A stretch of 17,600 bases of DNA from Alphaproteobacteria bacterium (GCA_020853455.1 JADYYV010000110.1:1-17600); one strand, 5' to 3'; shown: positions 1 through 8,564, numbered from the stretch's first letter. The notes: generated by a model not told the origin, from the letters alone. Program-made: numbers and translations.

Positions 1-996
1 CCTGCGCTCGTTGCTGGGATGCGACGCGTTGACGAAGCGGTTGAACCACGATGTTTCCGCGGGCTTCGGCGGCTCGAGGCCTTGTGACCGGTATTGGTAT
101 TCCGTTTCGATGCGCTTCATCTTGACCATCGCGTTCTTGATTTTGCCAAGCGCGGTCGTCAGGTCGCCGGTGCCGCCGGTCATCAGCGCCGCGCCGCGGT
201 CGCACATTTCTTCCTGATGTCGGGATTTAATTGACTTCAATGCGCGGCCCACAAGGTTGCTGGCCGCCACTACGCCGATCACGGGCAGCAGGGGCAGAGG
301 CCCTGCAATGGCCGCCACGATCAGGCTCGCGTTGATGATGCCGTTCAGCGGCATCCGCGCCAGCCATTTCACGCCGTTCTTGGGGTGATCCAGCGCGATA
401 TGCGTCATTTCATGCGCGACGACCGCGCGCAATTCGCCCGCATCCAGTTCGGATAGCGCGCCCTTGCCCAGCATGATGACGGGGTCCTTGCCCGACGGTC
501 TTGTCGTCGTGCCCGCCATGTAATCGGATACAAGCCCGCCCAGCGTTGCGCGGCCTTCTTTTTTGAAGAACTGGTCGATCACGAAAACTTTCGGCACCTG
601 TTGCAAATTCGCGGATTTCGCCAGATGCAGGTATTCCGCGACGAAGGTCGGATGTTCCTTGCCGAATTTCACCTGAAACGCGTTGCGGTCTTTCGGGTCG
701 TTGAAATCGTATTCAAGGAAATCGCCGGATTTATGCTTCAGCAGCAGTTTTTCATGCACCATGTCGACGGCCTTGGTGACGCCCCAACGCGACAGCGCCC
801 AGAAACCCAGCGCAACCGGCGCCGCAATCACCATCCCGCCCACAAACGGCGCGAGCATCGCAAGCTTCACGCCCAGAATGCCGATATGCCCGGCCTCCGG
901 CAGATACTCGCCTTTGATTTTTTCGGGTAAGGTCTGGAACTGGCGGATTGCGCCGGTCTTTTCATCAACAAAGGGGGAGGGGATTGCGGTTGCCAT
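1..996 (-). CDS. M48-family membrane zinc metallopeptidase (C-terminus cut by window edge)
   Basis: The frame is open for 332 codons from an ATG at 996 to the left edge, so the C-terminus is missing. Seen: a zinc-binding HEMTH motif at residues 195-199, followed by the glutamate/aspartate motif EEMCD at 262-266 that supplies the third zinc ligand in family M48. An SHPSNER motif near residue 326 matches the conserved late M48 serine-His-Pro signature. One hydrophobic segment lies before the active site (about 37-65) and one after it (about 213-245), so it is probably an inner-membrane protease facing the cytosol, as in HtpX-like quality-control enzymes. The start is supported by AGGAGA 7-12 nt upstream. 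It is not a close enough match to call it htpX. It transcribes away from the ankyrin gene and looks like a chromosomal flank rather than phage cargo. Function beyond proteolysis is inferred. Confidence 0.88.
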   Translation of the reverse strand, partial: MATAIPSPFVDEKTGAIRQFQTLPEKIKGEYLPEAGHIGILGVKLAMLAPFVGGMVIAAPVALGFWALSRWGVTKAVDMVHEKLLLKHKSGDFLEYDFNDPKDRNAFQVKFGKEHPTFVAEYLHLAKSANLQQVPKVFVIDQFFKKEGRATLGGLVSDYMAGTTTRPSGKDPVIMLGKGALSELDAGELRAVVAHEMTHIALDHPKNGVKWLARMPLNGIINASLIVAAIAGPLPLLPVIGVVAASNLVGRALKSIKSRHQEEMCDRGAALMTGGTGDLTTALGKIKNAMVKMKRIETEYQYRSQGLEPPKPAETSWFNRFVNASHPSNERR

Positions 997-1347
997 CGTC
1001 GTCTCCTGCTGCCGTTAAGCGTCGGATGAAAGCGTATCAAGACTGCATGGATTGTAAAGCCTGCGGGGTTTTTAGTTGACCCGCTCAAATATTTACACGC
1101 TCTGGAAAATCGCCGCAAAAAAAGTTTGTTAACCTTCGATCTCATTTTAATTGAAGGAAAGGTGCGAAGTGCATGGAAAGGATTCAGTTTTTTTCCGGCA
1201 TTTCCGGCCGCGCGCCTGAATGGTGTTAAGTTCAGGAACTTTCAGCAAATATTTTGCATTTACCCATCATCTAGTACGCTATAGTGAACTTATCCACAAG
1301 ATCTAGTGACGCCACTTTGTTCCAGTTTAACGAAAGTGAGTACACTT
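997..1347. other. 351-bp intergenic region between divergent M48 and ankyrin genes
   Basis: I find no credible gene here. It is more AT-rich than its surroundings and holds the M48 Shine-Dalgarno (1003-1008) and the putative ankyrin promoter with a DnaA-box-like sequence (1269-1307). A TACAAT -10-like hexamer exists on the minus strand at 1051-1056 but I see no matching -35. Short ORFs crossing it have no ribosome binding site or family resemblance. Confidence 0.6.
1269..1307 (+). promoter_or_regulatory. Putative ankyrin-gene promoter with a perfect DnaA-box consensus
   Basis: A -10-like TATAGT lies at 1280-1285. The best -35 match is weak (TTGCAT at 1254-1259, spacing 20). Five bases after the -10, at the expected transcription start, is TTATCCACA (1290-1298), a full match to the Escherichia coli DnaA-box consensus TTATNCACA. 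The heptamer ATCTAGT occurs at 1269-1275 and again at 1301-1307, exactly 32 bp apart, flanking these elements. A single DnaA box can arise by chance, so DnaA or replication-linked control is only a suggestion. Confidence 0.35.
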
Positions 1348-1962
1348 ATGACTGCACCCGCAATGAATACCGACTTGCTCGCGTATAACTTTAATCTGGG
1401 TACCACGAACTTTACAGCGCATATCAACCGCGATACGGCTGAACAGCCCCTGCCCGTTGTCGGCAAGAGCTTCATGCACGAACTCGCGCGCGAAGGCGAC
1501 GTCCTCTCCGCCGAAGTCATCATGGACAAAGGCGGCGAGATCGACGCGCCCGACGACGAAGGCCGCCGCCCCCTGCACGAAGCCGCTTTCTTCGGCAAGC
1601 TGGAGATGGTGGAATTCCTGGTCGCGATGGGCGCGGTGAAAGACGCACCCGTGCATCCCTTCGGCTATACCGCGCTCTGGTTCGCCGTCACGCGCGGGCA
1701 TTTCGATGTCGCGAAATACCTGCTCGAAAAAGGCGCGAACGTGAATGTCGCCGATGCGCTGAACGGCCAGACGCTCCTTCACATCACCGCGCTGCGCGGC
1801 GACATGAAGATGGCGGGCCTGCTGATCGCCGCCGGCATCCACACGCTGACCGAAGACAAGCAGGGCAAAACAGCCCGCGACGCCGCCGCCCGCGGCAACC
1901 ACAAGCAGCTGGAATCCGTGTTGCTGAAGGTGATGGAACATCACGCCCGCTTTGCGGCGTAA
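1348..1962 (+). CDS. Ankyrin-repeat protein, 204 aa
   Basis: After a roughly 39-residue non-repeat N-terminus, four to five ankyrin repeats run from about residue 40 to 195. The clearest units begin GRRPLHEAAFFGKLEMVEFL (about 72), GYTALWFAVTRGHFDVAKYL (about 106) and GQTLLHITALRGDMKMAGLL (about 140). The last is degenerate (GKTARDAAARGNHKQLE). There is no signal peptide or membrane segment, so a cytosolic protein-protein interaction role is likely; the partner cannot be predicted. ATG 1348 is chosen with a weak GAAAGTGAG upstream; GTG 1306 would add 14 residues and ATG 1363 would remove five. It converges on the last lysis gene of the phage block with only three bases between the stop codons and no terminator visible. 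It is transcribed opposite to the phage genes and is probably chromosomal. Confidence 0.88.
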   Translation: MTAPAMNTDLLAYNFNLGTTNFTAHINRDTAEQPLPVVGKSFMHELAREGDVLSAEVIMDKGGEIDAPDDEGRRPLHEAAFFGKLEMVEFLVAMGAVKDAPVHPFGYTALWFAVTRGHFDVAKYLLEKGANVNVADALNGQTLLHITALRGDMKMAGLLIAAGIHTLTEDKQGKTARDAAARGNHKQLESVLLKVMEHHARFAA

Positions 1963-1965
1963 GTT

Positions 1966-2172
1966 CTAGGGGGCGCATAGCTCCAGCCAGACGGCGTTGT
2001 TGTCGTCTGTCATGGCCTTTGTTTCGGCGGTGTCTGCGGCTGCCGTATAGACCGGCTTATATATTTCGCAAAAATCACCGCGTGAAGCGGGCGCGCACGC
2101 GTTCAGCATAGCCAGCATCGCGGCGCAGGCGATCGCGCGCGCCAGCCGCCTTTTCGGCCGTCGTTCTGTCAT
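1966..2172 (-). CDS. Rz1-like outer-membrane lipoprotein (o-spanin), 68 aa
   Basis: The protein starts with a basic N-terminus (TERRPKRRLAR) and a hydrophobic stretch ending in a lipobox, LNAC, with the lipidated cysteine at residue 26. The mature part carries FCEIYKPVY, DDNNAVW and a final LELC, a pattern seen in many small phage lysis lipoproteins. It overlaps the upstream i-spanin frame by 98 bp in a different reading frame, which is the usual arrangement of Rz/Rz1 pairs. ATG 2172 is preferred; TTG 2178 would add two residues. Expected role: joining with the inner-membrane spanin to disrupt the outer membrane in the last step of lysis. It is the last gene of the block. Confidence 0.75.
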   Translation of the reverse strand: MTERRPKRRLARAIACAAMLAMLNACAPASRGDFCEIYKPVYTAAADTAETKAMTDDNNAVWLELCAP

Positions 2173-2278
2173 GTTCAAGCTCCTGCACTTTCTGGTCCGA
2201 TTTTCCGGCGTGATAGGCGATAAAGCAGGCGAGCCCCAGCGCGCCCGATCCCAGCAGCACGATCCACAGCGCGCTCAC
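2075..2278 (-). CDS. Rz-like inner-membrane spanin (i-spanin), 67 aa
   Basis: An N-terminal transmembrane segment (about residues 3-23, ALWIVLLGSGALGLACFIAYH) is followed by a charged, helical periplasmic tail (KSDQKVQELEHDRTTAEKA). This is the topology of phage Rz proteins, though the 67-aa length is short for the family. The start is a GTG at 2278 that overlaps the stop of the holin-like gene by four bases (GTGA), indicating translational coupling. Its 3' part overlaps the start of the lipoprotein gene in another frame. Identification rests on topology and context rather than on a conserved motif. Confidence 0.65.
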   Translation of the reverse strand: MSALWIVLLGSGALGLACFIAYHAGKSDQKVQELEHDRTTAEKAAGARDRLRRDAGYAERVRARFTR

Positions 2279-2457
2279 GGCGTTTTATCGCGCGTAAACG
2301 CGCCCACGATGCCGCCCGCCGCCATGCCCGCCGCGATGATGGCCTCCTGCTGTTCGGGCGACAGGATAAGCCCGAGCGCGGTTGCGAGTGAAATAAGGCC
2401 GAGCCATGTCGAGCGTTCTTTTGCCCGGTCGGCGATGAAGGTGACGAATTTCTGCAT
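2275..2457 (-). CDS. Small holin-like membrane protein, 60 aa
   Basis: There are two hydrophobic helices (about residues 18-33, WLGLISLATALGLILS, and 38-54, EAIIAAGMAAGGIVGAF) with a charged N-terminus (KFVTFIADRAKERS) and a charged tail (TRDKTP). Size and topology fit class II phage holins. ATG 2457 is preceded by GGACAAATAAC; the frame is open further upstream but without a better start. It lies one base after the stop of the lysozyme candidate and overlaps the i-spanin start, so it sits centrally in the lysis cassette. Expected role: timed permeabilisation of the inner membrane. The family assignment comes mainly from context. Confidence 0.65.
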   Translation of the reverse strand: MQKFVTFIADRAKERSTWLGLISLATALGLILSPEQQEAIIAAGMAAGGIVGAFTRDKTP

Positions 2458-2458
2458 G

Positions 2459-2905
2459 TTATTTGTCCTTTCCAAGCGCAAGCGACGCTGCCTGCGCGTA
2501 TAATTCGGGGGCGTACCAGTCGCCCCGTTCGTTTTCGTGCCCGTTTTCATGCTTCACGATGGCGCGGGCAAACGCCGCCAGCGTGTCGGGGCGCGTCAGG
2601 TCGAGCTTCTGGCGGCGGCGCACGCCCAGCTGCTTCGATACGCTTTCCGCGTAATGGTCGGTCGCGTTTTCATGCGGCGGGGCGTAGCGGTTGATGATGC
2701 TTTGCACGGTATCAAGGTCGTAACGGCGGTAATAGGTCAGCAGCAGCACCATCAGCGCCCGCAGGCCCAGCAGCGGCGATTCGAATTCCACGAATGCGGT
2801 ATCCGCCTGCACCGCGCGCTGGCCGCGCCATTTCGCGGATGTCAGGCGGATATTGCCGGGGTTGTTGTTGCGGATGCCGCGCGGCAGTAACAGATGGGTG
2901 CTCAT
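2459..2905 (-). CDS. P5-type phage lysozyme/endolysin candidate, 148 aa
   Basis: The N-terminus carries RGIRNNNPGNIR (residues 9-20), the hallmark of phage proteins commonly annotated as structural protein P5 or as lysozyme-like virion proteins. Further family-like blocks are FVEFESPLLGLRA (about 38-50), INRYAPPHENATDHYAESVS (about 70-89) and AIVKHENGHE (about 114-123). No signal peptide or transmembrane segment is seen, so export would need the neighbouring holin. ATG 2905 lies one base after the stop of the upstream gene. In this position, next to holin and spanins, the likely role is peptidoglycan cleavage, but I cannot assign catalytic residues with certainty. A structural or virion-associated role is the main alternative. 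Confidence 0.62.
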   Translation of the reverse strand: MSTHLLLPRGIRNNNPGNIRLTSAKWRGQRAVQADTAFVEFESPLLGLRALMVLLLTYYRRYDLDTVQSIINRYAPPHENATDHYAESVSKQLGVRRRQKLDLTRPDTLAAFARAIVKHENGHENERGDWYAPELYAQAASLALGKDK

Positions 2906-2906
2906 G

Positions 2907-3137
2907 TCAGTTGCGCTCCCGCATATAAAGCTCGATGCGGTTGATGCCTTCCGCCAATGCAGTGATGCGTTGTTCAAGCGCCACCAGCCTTTCTGCCGTG
3001 TGTTCGTTGGATGAAATCCATTTTTCGATGAATTCGATGCGCCGCGTGATGCTGGCCGCCCACCATACCGTCGTCACAAGGTGGACAAGCAGGGTCAGCG
3101 ACAGCGTCAGCAGGGCGACGGCCGTATTGTCGATCAT
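2907..3137 (-). CDS. Small protein with one TM segment and a coiled coil, 76 aa
   Basis: Residues about 6-30 form one transmembrane helix (VALLTLSLTLLVHLVTTVWW). The rest is a heptad-like coiled coil (RIEFIEKWISSNEHTAERL, then LEQRITALAEGINRIELYM). The architecture resembles phage XhlA/antiholin-type or other small lysis accessory proteins, but no family motif is decisive. It begins 17 bp after the tail-fibre stop and ends one base before the lysozyme candidate, so it is most likely part of the lysis cassette. The Shine-Dalgarno (GAAAGAAAC) is modest. Confidence 0.6.
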   Translation of the reverse strand: MIDNTAVALLTLSLTLLVHLVTTVWWAASITRRIEFIEKWISSNEHTAERLVALEQRITALAEGINRIELYMRERN

Positions 3138-3154
3138 GTCTGTTTCTTTCGATG

Positions 3155-4474
3155 TTACTTGATTTCGCGCACGATCAGCGTGGCCGCCGATGCGCCGCCA
3201 TACAATCTGCCGGTTGTCGTGCCGTTCAGCCGGCAGGTGCCGCTATTCGCGCCGACGCGGATTTTATAGGTGCGCGCGGATGTCGAACCCGCGCTTTCGA
3301 GATAAATCACCCCGATCGGCCCCGGCAGGTTGACGCTGCCCGCGATGCCCGCGCTGGCGGCAAGGGCGTTGCTTCCCGAATCCCTGAACAGCGCCGCAAT
3401 CATGCTGGCGCTGCCCGATGCCGCGCCCATCGCGCGGAATTCGACCTCGATCGTGCTGGATGCCGATGTGGGCGTGATGGAAACGGTCACCACCTCGGTG
3501 CCTTCGGTGTTCTGCGGGATGGTGTCGTCGTTCGGGATGGTGGTCGACAGGTCGGCATTCGACGCATATGTCGCCGCAACCGACTGGATCACCGCGCCCG
3601 CCGGAATATCGGCGCGGGCGATTGCCGCCACGGGCTTTCCCGACGCGGGGTGGTAGCCAAGACATTGCCAGTTGCCGCCGGAAATCCGCGCGAATTCCGC
3701 CACATCGCCCGCCGCCGTCGTGATATTCGCGCCGGTCGGTAAAATCAGCGACGTCGCGTTATGCGTCAGCGTCAGGGCCGATTGAAATTTCACCCAGACA
3801 TGGTTGCGCCCCGTCGATGTGCCAAGGCTGGTAATCGTCGTTGTGCCGCTCACCTCCACATAGTCGCTGTTCGCGGCGCCGATATCGGCGGTCGATGCCG
3901 ATGCGACCGCCGTGCCCCGTGCCAGCAGGAAATTGCCGGTAATGGCGGGATTGGTCAGGATAAAATTGGTGCCGTCATAAACAAGGACGAAAACGCCGCC
4001 CGCGACCATCGCATTGGCGCTCAAATCGCTGCCGTCCTGCGTCTTGACCGCTTTCGCGCCCAACGCGTTTACGTTGATGGTGCTGGCGCCCGTTACCGTA
4101 TTCGCGGGCTTCAGGATCACCACCTGCCCCGCCGCGTAGCCCGACAGCGCCGGCACCGGCGCCACGGCATAGGTATTCGCCGATCCGGTATCCGCGGCGT
4201 AATTCGCGTATTTCAGCGCCGCCGTGCCGTGATAGGGCTGGAACGCGTTGCTGGATGCGTTGATGCTGCCCAGCGCAATCCAGTCCGCGCCGTCATGCAG
4301 CTTCAAAAGCCAGGGCGTGGATGAATCGTCGAGCCAGATCGCGCCCGCCTCCGCGTAATCGGGGGCGGATGATCCTTTGTGGTGCGACAGCAGCGCCTTT
4401 TTGCCGTCATTGTCTTCCTGCCGGAACGTCAGTCCGGTCTTGTTGGCGCCGATGGTGGGGCTTGCCTGTGACAT
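3155..4474 (-). CDS. Phage tail fibre / receptor-binding-type protein, 439 aa
   Basis: The N-terminal region (about 1-80) has TGLTFRQEDNDGKKALLSHH and AGAIWLDDSSTPWLLKLHDG, a module I recognise from alphaproteobacterial prophage tail proteins. The middle (about 85-180) is a fibre-like repeat with GYAAGQVVILKPANTVTGAS and INVNALGAKAVKT. The C-terminal domain begins near IPNDDTIPQNTEGTE and ends in a small beta-rich region. The protein is rich in Ala, Ser, Thr and Gly with almost no cysteine, as expected for a trimeric fibre. ATG 4474 is chosen because AAAAAAGGAAATACG precedes it; the frame is open 26 codons further upstream without better support. It lies 28 bp after the J-like tail tip gene. 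Probable role: contact with the cell surface. Confidence 0.75.
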   Translation of the reverse strand: MSQASPTIGANKTGLTFRQEDNDGKKALLSHHKGSSAPDYAEAGAIWLDDSSTPWLLKLHDGADWIALGSINASSNAFQPYHGTAALKYANYAADTGSANTYAVAPVPALSGYAAGQVVILKPANTVTGASTINVNALGAKAVKTQDGSDLSANAMVAGGVFVLVYDGTNFILTNPAITGNFLLARGTAVASASTADIGAANSDYVEVSGTTTITSLGTSTGRNHVWVKFQSALTLTHNATSLILPTGANITTAAGDVAEFARISGGNWQCLGYHPASGKPVAAIARADIPAGAVIQSVAATYASNADLSTTIPNDDTIPQNTEGTEVVTVSITPTSASSTIEVEFRAMGAASGSASMIAALFRDSGSNALAASAGIAGSVNLPGPIGVIYLESAGSTSARTYKIRVGANSGTCRLNGTTTGRLYGGASAATLIVREIK

Positions 4475-4502
4475 CGTATTTCCTTTTTTGAATGAGAGGT
4501 TG

Positions 4503-7500
4503 TCAGGTCTGCTCGCCATAGCCGCGGGCGAGGTAGTCGAAACTGCGCGCAATGCCCGATCCGGCCGCGCTGAAGAAGCGGATGGTGAAGCCGCCCGCGC
4601 CCTGATCGGTGATCGTGTAATATTCGCCCGTGCCCATATCGCGCGGCGTCACGGTAATGGCGGGCGTATCGCGGAAGGCGCGGGCGAAGCTGACCAATAA
4701 CCCGCCCGCCTCCGCCGCCACGCTGCGCGCGCTGTAAATCCGGTCGGGCATGTCGATATCGACGCTCAAACCCGATAGCGACGGCGTGATATTGGCGGCC
4801 GCTGCGCCCAGCAGCACGCGGAATTCAAAGGCGCGCGCCGTGTAGTCACCGACCACGAACGGTATCCAGTCCGACCAGACGGGCGATATATCCGGGTGGT
4901 CCGGCGTGTGGCGCAGCTGCAGTTGCAGCGACCACAGCGACGGATCGACGTCTTCGTCCATCGTCTCGACCGCGTCGAAATTGCTCCAGCTATCCACCCC
5001 CGCATTCAGGTCGATGCCCGCCACGGCGATGCGGGCGGTCAGGCGCGACGTATAACTTGCGCCCAGATCGACCGTGCCTGCAAATTCATACATGCCGGTA
5101 TCCCACAGCCCCTGTTCGCCGATATCGATGTTTTCGATGGCGTCGAAATCGTCCCAGTCGTCGATGCTGTCGCGCCCCGACAGCTGCAATGCGCCGGCGC
5201 TGATGGCCGTGCCGGTTTTTACGCCTGCGAATGCCGGGCTTTCGGTGACGGTCAGGATGGCGTTCTGCCCGGCAACGCTGACATCCGCCACGGCAACCGC
5301 CGCATTCGCGCTCATGCGCCCGCCCACATCGACCGCCTTCAAAAGATAAGTGCCCGCCGCCGCCGGCACGGTCGCCGTCGTCGCGTCGCGCGGGATGCTG
5401 GCGATGATATCGACCGCGCCGCTCCAGCTCACCCCCGCCAGCTGCGGCGAAAAGCGCAGGTTGTAACCGTTCAGGTCAAGATCGGGCGCGGCCTGCCACG
5501 ATAAATGCGCCGTATCGCCCAGCACGTTGATGCTGAACCCGGACACATCCGATGGCAGCGCTGCAGTGCCCTGCACGCGGTGACCGGAGACCAGCAACGC
5601 CTCCGACACATAACCTTGCGTCGTCGCATACCTGATTTGCAGGTCATAGGTTTCCCCCTCCGCAACATCCGTGACGGAAATCCGGCCGCCTGCCTGCACC
5701 GCCATTTCGGCCGGGCGAAACCGCGTTTCGTCCCGCGCGCGGATCAAAACATCGGGTATCAGGCGCGGCATCGCGGGCGCCTGCAGCGTAATCAGGATGC
5801 GCGTCTGCAGCGATCCGTCCGTGTTGCGGATCAGGGCTTCCTCGCCGGACTGTATTTCGTTCAAGACCGGCACCGGCGGCCGCTGCAAATCGGCGGGCAC
5901 GGTCACATGGCTGTTGAAGGCCGGAATAACGCCTGTATCGGCCGCATGGATGCCGGGCGCCGCATCGACGCAGGTGATGCGCGCCGACAGATTGCCCTGC
6001 GGCACGATCGATTTCACGACCAGCTCCACGCTTTCAAGGTCGGCCTCGCCGAACATGGCAAGGTCGTCCGGCTGGGGCGCATCGGGCACGGGCACGGGCG
6101 CGGCGAATAAAATGGTTTTGGTGTCCCCCGCCGCCGTCTGCGCGGTCAGCACCAGCGAACTGCCGTCCGATTTTCTGAAACGTATCGCATAGGCCTTGCC
6201 CGCCTGCATGGAAACAACCGCGTCCAGCACAACGCCCGCCATCGCGTCGCCCGCCATAACCAGCGATTTCACGCGCCCCGTCATCAGCCCGAACAGCGGC
6301 ACATCATGCGAAAACCGGATCAGGTCGCCGCGCGTGCAGACGATATGTTCCACATCACAGGAAAAACTGTAGGTTTCCGGCCGCAGCCGCGCGGTTGCGA
6401 TATGATACCGCCCGTCGCGCCAGGCCTGCTGCGCATCGGTCACGCCCGGCAGTTCCAGCGTTTCATAGGCCTGCGTGTTCTCCTCGTTATAGCCGTCGTC
6501 ATAGACCAGCCGTTCATCCTGCAGCCAGCCTTTGGCGCGGTTGATGAAACGCACGCGCAAAGCCTGCGGCAGCGCGTCGAATTCCTTGCGCCCCTCGAAC
6601 CCGTAACTGTTGCGCGGGGTGAAATGCTGGACGGGCACGCTCTGCGCGCTGTCCGCCACCACGCCCCATTTGCCGTCCAGCAGCGTCGGGCTGGCGCGGC
6701 CCGTGGCTGCGATGCTGTGCAGCATTTCACGCACGGAAATATCGTAATCCACCACCATGTTGAACTGGCGGTTTTCGGCCGCGCAAGCCTCGTGCCATTC
6801 CTGCAGCCGCGCAAGGTCGATGCGGCTGTCGCTTAACGGCCGCGCATTCGCGTTTCCCTGCAATACGTGGCGGAACAGCGACGCCGGGTTGCAGGTTTCC
6901 TGAAGTGTCCAGTTTTCCCCGTCCCAGTCCGGCAGGATCGACGACACCACGCCGTTGAAGCGGTCGATCACGCCGTTCAGCTGCCCCGTCGCCTTGATGC
7001 GCAGCGCGGTCATGGCCAAATTTGGCATCCGCACGGGATAGGCGTAACGAATGGTGCGCAGCGCCGTCCACACGGTTTCGTCGAAAATACGGTTGTCGTC
7101 GCCGGCATCCGCCGTCATGCGGCGCACGCGCACATCGTACTGCCCCTTGGGCACCTTGAAGGTGACGGTTTCGCGCAGGGCGGCGGTCTGCTTGCCCGTG
7201 ATCTCGATGCCCGGAAACTGCAATCCGCCCGCCGCAATCTGCAGCTGGTTGGCCTCTGCTGCGGGCGATACGGCAAAATCGCTTCCGGTTTCAAAATTGA
7301 CGCCGAAAATTGTCGGGTCGCGTTCGTCCGTGATGTCTTCCGGCGCGACGATATTATCGCCGTCGGACCGCCGCGCGATGCGCGCCAGCGGAATCTTGTT
7401 GGCGGGAACGGCGGGTATTTCCACGTCGCCTTCGTCGATGCCGGTGCGAAACGCCGTGCCGCGAATAACCGTCAACGCGCCGCTTGCCGCATCCAGCACC

Positions 7501-8546
7501 ACGCGGTCGATGCGCGTCACAACATACGTCGCATCCCTTGTCTTGTACGCCGCCGGTTTTGCGGCCAGCGATATGTCGCGCGCGGCATGGGCGGTGTAAT
7601 CATCCGCGCCCGCGCTCCAGTCATTCGTGCCGGCAGGCGCATATTGCACCTCGACGCGCACGGCAGCCGACAGCCGCCCGCCGCCGCCCGCGAATTTCAC
7701 AAGGCCGCGCGGCAGGGTGATATCGACGCCGATCTCGTCGGCATCGGCCTCCGTCGTGCGCACGATATATCCCGCGCTTTGCGTCGCCGCCGCGCCCAGG
7801 TCGTTTTGCAGCACGCTGTTGCTGTAAAGGGTCAGCGGCGCATCGTCTGCATATCCTTCGCGCGTTTCGATCTCCACCCCTTCGAACGCCGATAGCGGCG
7901 TCTCGCCGATCTTCAGGTCGCTGATTTTCAACGGGCCATAGCCCCAGACGAACAGCAGGCGCAAATACTGGTCGCTGCCCGCCGTTTCGGTATAGGGCAG
8001 CGCGCCGAAGGGCGGCACAAAACGGTGGCGGCCCAGCACGCGCGGCACGCGGCCGAAGGGTTGTGCGCGGTTCTGCGCGCCCTGGATGAACAGCGTCGGG
8101 CTTTCCTTCTGCGCCGAAAAACGCGGCCGGCCGGGGGGTGCCAGCGCGTTCAGCGCCAGTTTCCCCGCAATGCCAAGGCCGGTCGTCAGCAGTTTTCCCG
8201 CAAGGCTGCCCGCCGTCGCGCCGAACGCGCCCAGCAAGCCCGCGCCCAGTTGCGGCATCACGGCGGTCAGCGCCAGCGACAGGATCGTGCGCAGCGGGTT
8301 CTTGCCGCCGCCGCCGCCCATCGGCACGGCGCGCAGCGTCAGCACCGTGCCCGCCTTGGGCCGGATGCGCGCCCAGTTCTCGCGCGGGATATAATCGCCG
8401 TCCAGAAAGGCGTGCAGGAATTCATGGCGCAGCCCGCCCGCAACCTGCGCCGCCATATCGGCCACGGTCGCGCCTGCGGGAATTTGCGCGCAAATCCGCT
8501 CCGCCGCAAAGGGATGCGGCGCGAGCGTCACATTGATGTCTGTCAT
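4503..8546 (-). CDS. I/J-type tail tip attachment protein with fibronectin type III-like domain, 1347 aa
   Basis: This is the largest gene in the window and follows the NlpC/P60 gene by 18 bp. Residues about 1-80 (INVTLAPHPFAAERICAQIP) look like the beta-grasp start of lambda gpI-type proteins. A glycine run and long hydrophobic stretch (about 80-137) follow, then a J/TipJ-type hub region carrying SPTLFIQGAQNRAQPFGRVP (about 147-166). A fibronectin III-like domain spans about 990-1090 (VSGFSINVLGDTAHLSWQAA). Near residues 1125-1200 there are two related segments, DDWDDFDAIENID and DSWSNFDAVETMD. The C-terminus is beta-rich. Expected role: tail-tip hub and host recognition, assembled with the M-, L- and K-like proteins encoded upstream. 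Fusion of I and J functions is my inference from domain order. No internal stop or frameshift is seen. Confidence 0.82.
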   Translation of the reverse strand: MTDINVTLAPHPFAAERICAQIPAGATVADMAAQVAGGLRHEFLHAFLDGDYIPRENWARIRPKAGTVLTLRAVPMGGGGGKNPLRTILSLALTAVMPQLGAGLLGAFGATAGSLAGKLLTTGLGIAGKLALNALAPPGRPRFSAQKESPTLFIQGAQNRAQPFGRVPRVLGRHRFVPPFGALPYTETAGSDQYLRLLFVWGYGPLKISDLKIGETPLSAFEGVEIETREGYADDAPLTLYSNSVLQNDLGAAATQSAGYIVRTTEADADEIGVDITLPRGLVKFAGGGGRLSAAVRVEVQYAPAGTNDWSAGADDYTAHAARDISLAAKPAAYKTRDATYVVTRIDRVVLDAASGALTVIRGTAFRTGIDEGDVEIPAVPANKIPLARIARRSDGDNIVAPEDITDERDPTIFGVNFETGSDFAVSPAAEANQLQIAAGGLQFPGIEITGKQTAALRETVTFKVPKGQYDVRVRRMTADAGDDNRIFDETVWTALRTIRYAYPVRMPNLAMTALRIKATGQLNGVIDRFNGVVSSILPDWDGENWTLQETCNPASLFRHVLQGNANARPLSDSRIDLARLQEWHEACAAENRQFNMVVDYDISVREMLHSIAATGRASPTLLDGKWGVVADSAQSVPVQHFTPRNSYGFEGRKEFDALPQALRVRFINRAKGWLQDERLVYDDGYNEENTQAYETLELPGVTDAQQAWRDGRYHIATARLRPETYSFSCDVEHIVCTRGDLIRFSHDVPLFGLMTGRVKSLVMAGDAMAGVVLDAVVSMQAGKAYAIRFRKSDGSSLVLTAQTAAGDTKTILFAAPVPVPDAPQPDDLAMFGEADLESVELVVKSIVPQGNLSARITCVDAAPGIHAADTGVIPAFNSHVTVPADLQRPPVPVLNEIQSGEEALIRNTDGSLQTRILITLQAPAMPRLIPDVLIRARDETRFRPAEMAVQAGGRISVTDVAEGETYDLQIRYATTQGYVSEALLVSGHRVQGTAALPSDVSGFSINVLGDTAHLSWQAAPDLDLNGYNLRFSPQLAGVSWSGAVDIIASIPRDATTATVPAAAGTYLLKAVDVGGRMSANAAVAVADVSVAGQNAILTVTESPAFAGVKTGTAISAGALQLSGRDSIDDWDDFDAIENIDIGEQGLWDTGMYEFAGTVDLGASYTSRLTARIAVAGIDLNAGVDSWSNFDAVETMDEDVDPSLWSLQLQLRHTPDHPDISPVWSDWIPFVVGDYTARAFEFRVLLGAAAANITPSLSGLSVDIDMPDRIYSARSVAAEAGGLLVSFARAFRDTPAITVTPRDMGTGEYYTITDQGAGGFTIRFFSAAGSGIARSFDYLARGYGEQT

Positions 8547-8564
8547 TTTTTAAGACCTATATTG

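Noticed and set aside
1900..2000. Prophage attachment site at the left end of the block
   Set aside because: The ankyrin and spanin stops are three bases apart, with no tRNA gene, integrase or repeat matching the right end.
6867..7895. Plus-strand ORF of 342 codons (and neighbours at 4896-5504 and 8025-8987) antisense to the tail tip gene
   Set aside because: No recognisable motif or ribosome binding site; the opposite strand has continuous phage tail domains.
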